From NCBI GenBank assembly GCA_900548485.1, contig URKL01000099.1, forward strand, positions 1 through 6,964: a stretch of DNA of 6,964 nucleotides. The letters run 5' to 3'. The notes under the pieces were generated by a model. It was given only the letters and a program-made list of their open reading frames with translations, was not told the origin of the DNA and ran no database searches. The position numbers and the translations under genes are program-made. Origin of the DNA: an uncultured Succinatimonas sp. GTDB lineage: Bacteria; Pseudomonadota; Gammaproteobacteria; Enterobacterales; Succinivibrionaceae. Positions 1-4,873 of the stretch are shown here, piece after piece. Position 1 is the first letter of the stretch; the number at the start of each line of letters is the position of its first letter.

Positions 1-77
1 GCCCAATATTCTCTTCCATTCTCATCTTTCTGGAGAAGAAGCATTACATAACACATTTTTATACGTTAATAATAATT

Positions 78-83
78 AGGGGA
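78..83 (+). promoter_or_regulatory. Ribosome binding site of the idonate dehydrogenase gene
   Basis: An AGGGGA purine run lies five bases before the ATG at 89 and fixes that start. The 77 bases to its left are AT-rich and contain no convincing -35/-10 pair, so the promoter may lie outside the window, or the gene may be read through from an upstream gene. Confidence 0.75.
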
Positions 84-88
84 ACAAA

Positions 89-1126
89 ATGAAAGCTTGT
101 GTCTTACATTCTAAAGGTGATTTACGCTATGAAGATATTATGGAGCCGTCCATTGCCGATAGCAATGAAGTCAAGGTAAAGATTTTAACCGGTGGTATTT
201 GTGGCTCAGATCAGCACTATTACCTAGAAGGTGGCATTGGCTCTGCTATTGTTGTCCGTGAGCCTATCGTTTTAGGTCACGAAGGTTGCGGTATCGTTGA
301 GGAAATCGGTGATAATGTTTGTGGCATTAAACCTGGCGATATGGTGATCTTACGTCCAGCCCGTCCTTGCTTTGACTGTGAATACTGCAAGAGAGGCCAA
401 TACTCTTTCTGTCTTAATATGCGTCACTTAGGTTCAGCTGCTACCTTCCCTCATGTTCAGGGTTTATTTGCTGAGAAAGTAGTAGTCCATAAAGAGCAGT
501 GCCGTGTAGTTAAAAACATGAATCCTGAGGTTGCTGCTTTTGCTGAACCTTTAGGTATCGCTTATAATGGTGTTCACTGTATCGATGATATTATCGGTAA
601 AGATGTTTTAGTTATGGGCGCAGGTCCTATTGGTTGCTTATGTGCAGCTGCAGCTAAAACTTTAGGTGCTGATCGTGTTACTGTAGTTGATATCCGTCAA
701 CAGGTATTAGATATCGCCTTAAAGATGGGCGCAGATGAAGTCTGCAATTCTAAGGAAAATCCTGAGCAGATTGAAAAGTGGTGCGCTAACAAGGGCCACT
801 TTGATTGCGCTATTGAGGCTACAGGTAATGGCTTTGCTGCAGTTCAGGCTATGAAAATGGTTCGTCCTGAGGGTGATTTCTCTCAAGTTGGAATGTACGG
901 TACTGACCATCAGCCTAAGGACTTTGGTGCCTTTATGACTAAGGGCTTAAAGTGGCACTCTGTATTTAGATTCTACAAAGAGTTTGGCCCTTGCGTTAGC
1001 GCTTTAGAACGTGGTCTCATTGATCCGTTACCATTACTCTCTGCAAGCTACGACGCTTCTGAGATTGTTGAGGCAATGAAGGCCGCAATTTCTCCTGAAA
1101 CCATGAAGGTTCAAATTAAATTTTAA
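89..1126 (+). CDS. idnD: L-idonate 5-dehydrogenase-like zinc-dependent medium-chain dehydrogenase
   Basis: Cytoplasmic NAD(P)-dependent alcohol/polyol dehydrogenase of 345 residues, about the length of E. coli IdnD, which interconverts L-idonate and 5-ketogluconate. The N-terminal catalytic domain has the GGICGSD-HYY motif with zinc ligand C38, GHE at 63-65, and four structural-zinc cysteines (C94, C97, C100, C108). MRHLGSA-FPHVQG (111-125) and AFAEP (150-154) closely follow IdnD, which separates it from sorbitol and threonine dehydrogenases. The Rossmann fold shows GAGPIG at 177-182 and an acidic D201 at the end of the second strand, which favours NAD over NADP. FRF near 293-295 and IDPLPLLSA at 311-319 also follow IdnD. 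A GntR regulator follows after 34 bases, suggesting regulated sugar-acid catabolism. Exact substrate is not proven; L-gulonate or a related aldonate is possible. Confidence 0.85.
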   Translation: MKACVLHSKGDLRYEDIMEPSIADSNEVKVKILTGGICGSDQHYYLEGGIGSAIVVREPIVLGHEGCGIVEEIGDNVCGIKPGDMVILRPARPCFDCEYCKRGQYSFCLNMRHLGSAATFPHVQGLFAEKVVVHKEQCRVVKNMNPEVAAFAEPLGIAYNGVHCIDDIIGKDVLVMGAGPIGCLCAAAAKTLGADRVTVVDIRQQVLDIALKMGADEVCNSKENPEQIEKWCANKGHFDCAIEATGNGFAAVQAMKMVRPEGDFSQVGMYGTDHQPKDFGAFMTKGLKWHSVFRFYKEFGPCVSALERGLIDPLPLLSASYDASEIVEAMKAAISPETMKVQIKF

Positions 1127-1131
1127 TTTAA

Positions 1132-1148
1132 GTGCGATTTTAACGCAC
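1132..1148. promoter_or_regulatory. Short inverted repeat between dehydrogenase and regulator
   Basis: GTGCG (1132-1136) and CGCAC (1144-1148) form a perfect five-base inverted repeat around a seven-base AT spacer, six bases after the dehydrogenase stop and just before the regulator's ribosome binding site. It could be a GntR operator for autoregulation or a small mRNA hairpin tuning the second gene. It lacks the T-tract of a terminator. Its role is inferred only from position. Confidence 0.35.
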
Positions 1149-1160
1149 ATTTAAGGATTA

Positions 1161-1871
1161 ATGATGAGTGATAGCTTACCTAAACTTAGATTTTCAAGTA
1201 AAAGATCTTTATCTGAGCAGATCTATGTTTTCTTACGCTCGCTCATCATTACTGCACGAATTAAACCTGGTACTGTTTTTTCAGAAAACGAACTCTCTTT
1301 ACACTTTAAAATATCCAGACAGCCGGTACGTGAGGCGCTAAATCATCTAGAGCATGATGGCTTAGTATCAATTTTTCCGCAAAAAGGTACTAGAGTAAAA
1401 AAAATTTCAATTAAAAATCTACAACAGGTGGTTTTCATCCGTACTTCTCTTGAATGTGCCTGTATAGAAAATATCGCTAATATCAATGTCAAAAAGTTTA
1501 ATCAAATTTTAAAAAAGCTTAAGACTAATATTCTATATCAACAAACTAGAACTGACGACGATAATAAAGCTGAAACTTTTTTAAAATTAGATGATAAATT
1601 CCATGAACTTATCTGTGAATTTTCTGACTGTGAAATGACATGGGAAGTAATCCAATCCTTTAAAGGTCAATTAGATCGAATCCGATACCTTTCTATGGGA
1701 CATGAATCCCCTCTTGAAGGTCTGATAAATGAACATGAACTGATTGTTAAAGCCATAGAAAACTGTGAAATTAATAAGGCTCGACAATTGTTACGTGATC
1801 ATTTACATGAAGTCATGATGACTCACGTTACGATTAAAGAAAATTTTGCTTCTTGGTTTGAAGAAGAGTAA
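1161..1871 (+). CDS. GntR family transcriptional regulator, FCD (FadR C-terminal) subfamily
   Basis: DNA-binding regulator of up to 236 residues. Residues 15-80 form the GntR winged helix: LSEQIYVFLRSLII, then PGTVFSENELSLHF, ISRQPVREALNHLEHDGLV with the recognition helix, and a wing ending QKGTRV. Residues 87-225 are an FCD effector domain. D144, H148, H192 and H214 sit where FCD proteins bind a metal that helps coordinate an acidic ligand. The ligand is probably a sugar acid related to the preceding dehydrogenase, so it likely controls that gene and itself. This is inference: E. coli idn genes use a LacI-type regulator instead. Two ATGs are adjacent. AAGGA at 1153-1157 is only three bases from the first (1161) but six from the second (1164), so the second Met (MSDSL...) is probably the true start. 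The gene is more AT-rich than its partner. Confidence 0.88.
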   Translation: MMSDSLPKLRFSSKRSLSEQIYVFLRSLIITARIKPGTVFSENELSLHFKISRQPVREALNHLEHDGLVSIFPQKGTRVKKISIKNLQQVVFIRTSLECACIENIANINVKKFNQILKKLKTNILYQQTRTDDDNKAETFLKLDDKFHELICEFSDCEMTWEVIQSFKGQLDRIRYLSMGHESPLEGLINEHELIVKAIENCEINKARQLLRDHLHEVMMTHVTIKENFASWFEEE

Positions 1872-1932
1872 ACGTAGAAAAAAGAGATTATATTGATTGA
1901 TATAACTACATTAGTTTCTTAAGAAAACTAAA

Positions 1933-1971
1933 AAAGGCTTGTTTTCCATTAATTTTTGGAAACAAGCCTTT
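1933..1971. terminator. Bidirectional rho-independent terminator between convergent genes
   Basis: A twelve-base perfect stem pairs 1933-1944 (AAAGGCTTGTTT) with 1960-1971 (AAACAAGCCTTT). It extends by CC/GG past a single bulged T1945 around a loop at 1948-1957. The plus-strand transcript gets CCTTTATTT after the stem. The minus-strand transcript gets a run of six T. It starts four bases after the minus-strand gene's stop and should end both transcripts. Confidence 0.85.
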
Positions 1972-1975
1972 ATTT

Positions 1976-2800
1976 CTAATGTTTTATAGATTTAACAAAA
2001 TCTGCTAAAGCTTCTTCCCACGGTCTACATAAACCACCATTGTCCATAACACTCTGAACAGGACGTTTTGCAATACGGTTACGTAAGAGATCTGAAGTAC
2101 AAGGTTTTAAGTTTAATTTAATTCCTAATAATTCATAGAGCTTTTGAGCTAAGCCATACCAGGTAGTAGCACCGCTATTACATGCATGGTAGGTACCAAA
2201 ATCATGATGTTTTAAAAGCTCAATTAAAGCTAATGCCACATCACAGGTCCAAGTCGGACAACCTTTCTGATCGTTTACAACTTGAAGCTGAGCATTATTA
2301 GAGGCGGCAATCATATCGGTAACAAAATTATGAGGATTATCACCATATAACCAAGAGGTTCTAACAATGTAGTATTTCTTACACAGTGTTTTTACTACCT
2401 CTTCACCTAAACGCTTTGACTCGCCAAATTTATTGATAGGGTTGGTAGTATCACTTGGTTTATAAGCGCGATCAAGCCCACCATAAAATACGTAATCTGT
2501 GGAGATATAAACTAAGGTAGTATCATTTTGAGCACACCAAGAGGCAATATTCTCTGTACCTTTTTCATTAACACGACAGGCACTCTCAAAATCAGTTTCA
2601 GCTCCATCAATTGAGGTATAGGCTGCACAATGGATTACGGTATCTGGCTTAAACTCATTTAAAACACGAGTTGCATTTTCAATGGATGTGACATCTAAAG
2701 CAGCGTGAGAACAGCCTTTTACCTCAAAACCCTGCTGTGAAAAGATTTTGACGACATCACGACCTAACAAGCCCTCAGCACCGGTAACTAAAACCTTCAT
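1976..2800 (-). CDS. RmlD-type (dTDP-4-dehydrorhamnose reductase family) sugar-nucleotide reductase with altered active site
   Basis: Extended short-chain dehydrogenase of the RmlD family, 274 residues. RmlD reduces dTDP-4-dehydrorhamnose to dTDP-L-rhamnose in the cytoplasm for surface polysaccharide. Visible are the nucleotide-binding GAEGLLG (7-13), LDVTS (35-39), the HCAAYTSID segment (57-65), VYISTDYVF (97-105), RTSWLYG (147-153), and V-DQKGCPT (175-183) of the substrate side. The YxxxK motif reads F125-GES-K129, so the catalytic Tyr is Phe (codon TTT at 2426-2428). The threonine of the triad, T101, and K129 are present at the family spacing. STDYVF is followed by Y instead of the usual D. 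No rmlA, rmlB or rmlC is near. It may be a weakly active reductase, a diverged enzyme, or a non-catalytic homologue. GGAG at 2806-2809, five bases before the ATG, supports this start. Confidence 0.8.
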   Translation of the reverse strand: MKVLVTGAEGLLGRDVVKIFSQQGFEVKGCSHAALDVTSIENATRVLNEFKPDTVIHCAAYTSIDGAETDFESACRVNEKGTENIASWCAQNDTTLVYISTDYVFYGGLDRAYKPSDTTNPINKFGESKRLGEEVVKTLCKKYYIVRTSWLYGDNPHNFVTDMIAASNNAQLQVVNDQKGCPTWTCDVALALIELLKHHDFGTYHACNSGATTWYGLAQKLYELLGIKLNLKPCTSDLLRNRIAKRPVQSVMDNGGLCRPWEEALADFVKSIKH

Positions 2801-2805
2801 AAAAA

Positions 2806-2809
2806 CTCC
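2806..2809 (-). promoter_or_regulatory. Ribosome binding site of the RmlD-like gene
   Basis: On the minus strand GGAG stands five bases before the ATG at 2800. It is the only purine-rich stretch near the start and agrees with the N-terminal MKVLVTGAEG expected for the family. Confidence 0.7.
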
Positions 2810-2836
2810 AAATTTATTTTAGCGGTGGCCTAATAG

Positions 2837-2865
2837 ATACCCAAGATTGGTTAAACCCTGGGTAT
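2837..2865. repeat. Left-end-like hairpin of the IS200/IS605 remnant
   Basis: Seven perfect base pairs (ATACCCA with TGGGTAT) enclose GGTT-A-AACC, which can pair further inside. IS200/IS605 elements carry subterminal hairpins recognised as single strands by TnpA, and this one is at the distance expected in front of a tnpB gene. Assignment as the left end rests on position and resemblance, not on an alignment. Confidence 0.5.
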
Positions 2866-2893
2866 ACATACGACATCGAACACACATAAACAA
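2865..2893 (-). promoter_or_regulatory. Possible promoter of the RmlD-like gene inside the element's left end
   Basis: Reading the minus strand, TTGTTT (2888-2893) and TATGTA (2865-2870) are separated by 17 bases. The -10 match is weak, and other AT-rich candidates exist further upstream. If real, the gene is transcribed from within the transposon remnant. Confidence 0.2.
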
Positions 2894-3060
2894 GATTTCT
2901 AAATTGCAAATAAAATTCATAATTTAAAAATCTTTAACGTTTACATTATAGACAATAATCATAAAATTTCCTTAATTTATACAATCTTTAATTACTATTT
3001 TTTTAGCTATTCGCAAACGGTTTCAAAATATGTTTTCAATATTTTTTAATAAAACCTGTA

Positions 3061-3159
3061 ACTATTGATATCCTCATCAAACTAAAAGCTGAGGCTCCCT
3101 ACTTTGTCTTGAACAACGATCTAGAGCTCTATCAAAGAGAGCTTATTGCTAATATCTAG
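3061..3159 (+). pseudogene. Possible tnpB N-terminal fragment
   Basis: One frame reads TIDILIKLKAEAP followed by YFVLNNDLELYQRELIANI and then TAG (3157-3159). Many TnpB proteins have a segment of the type L-x-KLK-x-E-x-P near residues 55-90, before a helix containing Q and L at similar spacing. The position about 200 bases after the left-end hairpin would fit a tnpB start near 2890, but no recognisable coding sequence survives in between. The match is short and could be chance. Confidence 0.4.
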
Positions 3160-3161
3160 TG

Positions 3162-3355
3162 ATGTTCACTTCACAAGCTATCTTCTTATGTACAAACTGT
3201 GTATATACAGCTAATGCTGATGAAAACACAGCGTGAAATATTCTTATAGCAGGGATCGCCTAGCTAGATTAGAAAATGAACTCTAAAAAGAATCAGTACT
3301 GCAAAAGCACTGAAGAGAGATAGTAATACAAGCAGTAGGAATATCCTTGCTTTAG
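3162..3355 (+). pseudogene. tnpB: tnpB 3' fragment (zinc ribbon and RuvC-III), degenerate
   Basis: The frame at 3162 gives TSQAIFL, then CTNCVYTANADENTA, a stop (TGA 3234-3236), NILIAGIA and a further stop (TAG 3261-3263). TnpB proteins typically read SQ-x-F-x-C-x-x-CG-x-x-x-NAD-x-NAA-x-NI-x-x-AG here. The CxxC pair is half of the zinc ribbon, and the D of NAD is a RuvC catalytic residue. The first CxxC pair and everything before it are gone, joined directly to unrelated or N-terminal sequence. After frameshifts, a frame from 3323 ends QAVGISLL with TAG inside the right-end hairpin loop and stem, resembling the common TnpB ending EAGIPLL. At least two nonsense changes and a frameshift make it non-coding. 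TnpB is an RNA-guided nuclease; none is made from this copy. Confidence 0.75.
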
Positions 3356-3372
3356 CAAGGGGAGAAAGTCAA
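3345..3372 (+). repeat. Right-end hairpin and cleavage site of the IS200/IS605 remnant
   Basis: CCTTGC (3345-3350), loop TTTA, GCAAGG (3355-3360) form a perfect six-base-pair hairpin, followed by GGAGAAAG and TCAA (3369-3372). This arrangement, with the tnpB stop codon inside the hairpin, is characteristic of right ends of tnpB-carrying IS200/IS605 elements, where it also forms the 3' end of the omegaRNA scaffold. The bases after 3372 would be the guide. Confidence 0.7.
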
Positions 3373-3390
3373 GAAATTCAACCCCTCAAA

Positions 3391-3416
3391 AGAAAGGAGG
3401 TGCAGTTATGCTTTAA
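3391..3416 (+). other. Strong Shine-Dalgarno in front of a two-codon ORF
   Basis: AGAAAGGAGGTG (3391-3402) matches the complement of the common 16S rRNA 3' tail over its full length. Five bases later come ATG CTT TAA (3408-3416), a start codon nearly abutting a stop. Without that TAA the frame would run to TGA at 3483-3485 (about 25 codons). It may be the 5' end of a gene broken near the insertion point, a start-stop regulatory element, or chance. No protein of useful size is made from it. Confidence 0.4.
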
Positions 3417-3462
3417 GCAATATTTTCACCATATAATGGCAATTTTAAGCCTAGGTCCATTT

Positions 3463-3491
3463 TTGATAAAGCTTTTTTGATGTGATAATAT
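3463..3491 (+). promoter_or_regulatory. Promoter of the OB-fold gene, implying a leaderless transcript
   Basis: TTGATA (3463-3468, five of six to the -35 consensus) and TAATAT (3486-3491, four of six) are 17 bases apart. An alternative -10, GATAAT (3484-3489), is preceded by TGT in the extended -10 position but with a 15-base spacer. Either places the start of transcription at or within a few bases of the ATG at 3498. A perfect TATAAT further left (3432-3437) lacks a good -35 but could give a leader of about 55-60 bases. Confidence 0.4.
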
Positions 3492-3497
3492 AACTGC

Positions 3498-3863
3498 ATG
3501 AAATATTTAGCGCTTTTATTTTGTATGCCACTGTTTTTGACCTCTTTTCAATTACAGTCAGCCCCTGTTTCAGGCTTTATCTTAGACTATAAGAAGCCAG
3601 CTCCACCAAATACTATCAAAGGCATTCTAAAGAATGCCCAAGAGCATGATTTTGTGTTGTTACGAGGGTCATTTACAAACATCATAGACAAAGAAAATTA
3701 TGTTTTTCGTGACGAAAAAGGCGATACGATTACGGTTTATTTCCAAGATGGAATTATCCCCTCAGATCTGACTTTAAATTACGAATATTACCTGTGGTGT
3801 GAACTTATAAAGCGCAATGATAAAAAGGTCTTAAAGGCCTTGGTAATCTCTCTTCACGCTTAA
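3498..3863 (+). CDS. Exported YgiW/YdeI-type OB-fold (BOF) protein
   Basis: Small protein of 121 residues, close to the length of E. coli YgiW and YdeI, periplasmic proteins tied to stress tolerance. Residues 1-22 form a signal peptide: K2, a hydrophobic run LALLFCMPLFLTSF, and QSA before the likely cut. Proline directly after QSA is unfavourable, so the cleavage point is unsure. Residues 36-118 are the bacterial OB-fold: AQEHDFVLLRGSF (47-59), YVFRDEKGDTITVYF (68-82) and the final strand near KALVISL (113-119), matching the family pattern V-x-LRG then Y-x-F-x-D-x-x-G. The start is forced, since an in-frame TAA stands at 3486-3488 with no other start codon between. No Shine-Dalgarno precedes it. 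A permease gene follows after 14 bases. Binding partner unknown. Confidence 0.72.
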   Translation: MKYLALLFCMPLFLTSFQLQSAPVSGFILDYKKPAPPNTIKGILKNAQEHDFVLLRGSFTNIIDKENYVFRDEKGDTITVYFQDGIIPSDLTLNYEYYLWCELIKRNDKKVLKALVISLHA

Positions 3864-3877
3864 TCTTCTATTTTTAA

Positions 3878-4765
3878 ATGTTTGAACTTAGACAATATTT
3901 TATATTGTTGCTAACAGCAACTATTTGGGGCACTGGTTTTATTGGTCAAAAATTAGGAATGGATCATATAAGTCCCTTTGCCTTTACTTTTTGGCGTACT
4001 TTTATCGGTGGCTTATTTTTAATTCCCGTAATTTTAATTTTAAAAAATATAAAAATTAAAAATAAGTCTCTATTACGACCTTCAAAACCGCGCAAATTTA
4101 TTATAGGTTCTATTGCCTGTGGCTTATGTCTGATTGTTGCTGAATCATTTCAACAATTTGGCTTAGTTTATACCGATGTCAATAAAGCAAGTTTTGTCAC
4201 TGCACTCTATATTATTTTTGTTCCTTTTTTAGGTTTAGCCTGCGGACACAAGATCCAATTTAAAATTATTCTTGCGCTTTTAGTATCAGTTGTGGGCTTG
4301 TATCTTTTGTGTATGAAAGACTCCTTTATCTTACAGCTAGGAGATTTTTTAGTGCTCATAGGAGCTCTCTGCTTTGCCTTTCATATCATGGTAATCTCCC
4401 ACTTTGTTAATTATGTAGACGGCGTCTTACTCTCTTGTGGACAATTTTTTGTGGCCTCTTTTTTAGGCTTGATCATGATGCTTTTTACCGGAGTACCGTC
4501 TTACGAAAGTTTTGTCTTAGCCGCCCCAGCTTTCATCTATACCGGCATTATGTCAAATGGTATTGCTTATACCTTACAAATTATCGGTCAAAGAGGCATT
4601 AATTCTTCTATAGCATCACTTATCATGTCACTTGAGTCCGTAATGGGAGCTATTTTTGCGGTACTTTTATTAAACGAAGTTATGTCTATTAAAGAAGTAG
4701 TTGGTGCTATTTTAATGTTTATAGCGGTAATTATTGCTCAAATACCGTCTAAAAAAAGAACTTAA
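3878..4765 (+). CDS. DMT-superfamily EamA permease
   Basis: Inner-membrane protein of 295 residues with two EamA repeats (about 6-145 and 154-289) and ten predicted hydrophobic segments, the standard drug/metabolite transporter layout. The first segment has TIWGTGFIGQKLGMD (14-29), followed by P33 and the FWR/GG of helix 2 (38-45). ESFQQFGLVYT (89-99) and VTALYIIFVPFLG (107-119) are typical of the first repeat. AYTLQIIGQRGINSSIASLIMSLESVMGAI (230-259) and LNEV (265-268) are typical of the second. A basic loop lies at 57-73. Such proteins export or exchange amino acids, nucleotides or other metabolites; the substrate cannot be told. A TAA immediately precedes the ATG in frame, so the start cannot be further left, yet there is no Shine-Dalgarno. 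Coupling to the OB-fold gene 14 bases upstream is likely. The C-terminus is basic (SKKRT), as expected on the cytoplasmic side. Confidence 0.85.
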   Translation: MFELRQYFILLLTATIWGTGFIGQKLGMDHISPFAFTFWRTFIGGLFLIPVILILKNIKIKNKSLLRPSKPRKFIIGSIACGLCLIVAESFQQFGLVYTDVNKASFVTALYIIFVPFLGLACGHKIQFKIILALLVSVVGLYLLCMKDSFILQLGDFLVLIGALCFAFHIMVISHFVNYVDGVLLSCGQFFVASFLGLIMMLFTGVPSYESFVLAAPAFIYTGIMSNGIAYTLQIIGQRGINSSIASLIMSLESVMGAIFAVLLLNEVMSIKEVVGAILMFIAVIIAQIPSKKRT

Positions 4766-4811
4766 ATTGCTAACAAAGACACATTTGTAAAGATGAGATA
4801 CATTATTATTT

Positions 4812-4838
4812 TTGAATGTGGCTGTTAACGTGTAGAAT
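4812..4838 (+). promoter_or_regulatory. Likely metG promoter
   Basis: TTGAAT (4812-4817) and TAGAAT (4833-4838, five of six to the -10 consensus) are separated by 15 bases, slightly short. Transcription would start near 4845, giving a leader of about 30 bases. The 108 bases between the permease and metG hold no convincing terminator. Confidence 0.45.
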
Positions 4839-4861
4839 ATGCGCTTAGATTATTAATATCC

Positions 4862-4866
4862 GAGGT
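4862..4866 (+). promoter_or_regulatory. metG ribosome binding site
   Basis: GAGGT stands seven bases before the ATG at 4874, a good Shine-Dalgarno that settles the start. The N-terminal sequence MSEAKTMLVTNALPYANG agrees with MetG proteins. Confidence 0.8.
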
Positions 4867-4873
4867 TTAAATA

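Larger units (their letters stand above)
2821..3372 (+). mobile_element. Decayed, internally deleted IS200/IS605-family element (tnpB type)
   Basis: This explains most of the 697-base stretch without an intact gene (2801-3497). From left to right: a left-end-like segment with ATACCCA (2837-2843) pairing TGGGTAT (2859-2865); about 190 bases of very AT-rich DNA in which I recognise nothing; a possible tnpB N-terminal fragment (3061-3159); a clear tnpB C-terminal fragment (3162-3355); and a right-end hairpin (3345-3360) followed by GGAG-AAAG-TCAA, the tetranucleotide class cut by IS200/IS605 transposases. At about 550 bases it is far too short for an intact tnpB of roughly 400 codons, so several hundred codons are missing. 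It lacks long terminal inverted repeats, as this family does. The right end is well supported; the left boundary is approximate. A TTTAT at 2813-2817 could be the target side. Confidence 0.65.

Noticed and set aside
1..88. Tail of an upstream gene or a promoter at the left edge
   Set aside because: Too short and without a recognisable coding end; candidate -10 sequences lack an acceptable -35 partner.
719..910. Minus-strand open frame of 63 codons within the idonate dehydrogenase gene
   Set aside because: It lies wholly inside a well-supported gene on the other strand, resembles no family, and has no reason to be coding.
1911..1931. AT-rich near-palindrome TTAGTTTCTT/AAGAAAACTAA
   Set aside because: It contains one unpaired base and nearly no G or C; it mostly supplies the T-rich tail for the minus-strand side of the neighbouring terminator. 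Not counted as a separate site.
2880..3060. CRISPR-like or tandem repeats in the AT-rich spacer
   Set aside because: I found no regularly spaced repeat. The stretch is simply A/T-rich with no readable gene or RNA that I recognise.
3408..3485. Recoding of TAA at 3414 to give a peptide of about 25 residues after the strong Shine-Dalgarno
   Set aside because: The stop is TAA, for which no amino-acid recoding is known in such bacteria, and the resulting peptide shows no recognisable pattern.
4773..4788. ACAAA/TTTGT inverted repeat after the permease gene as a terminator
   Set aside because: Only five base pairs, with one G-C pair, and no T-run after it. Too weak to call.
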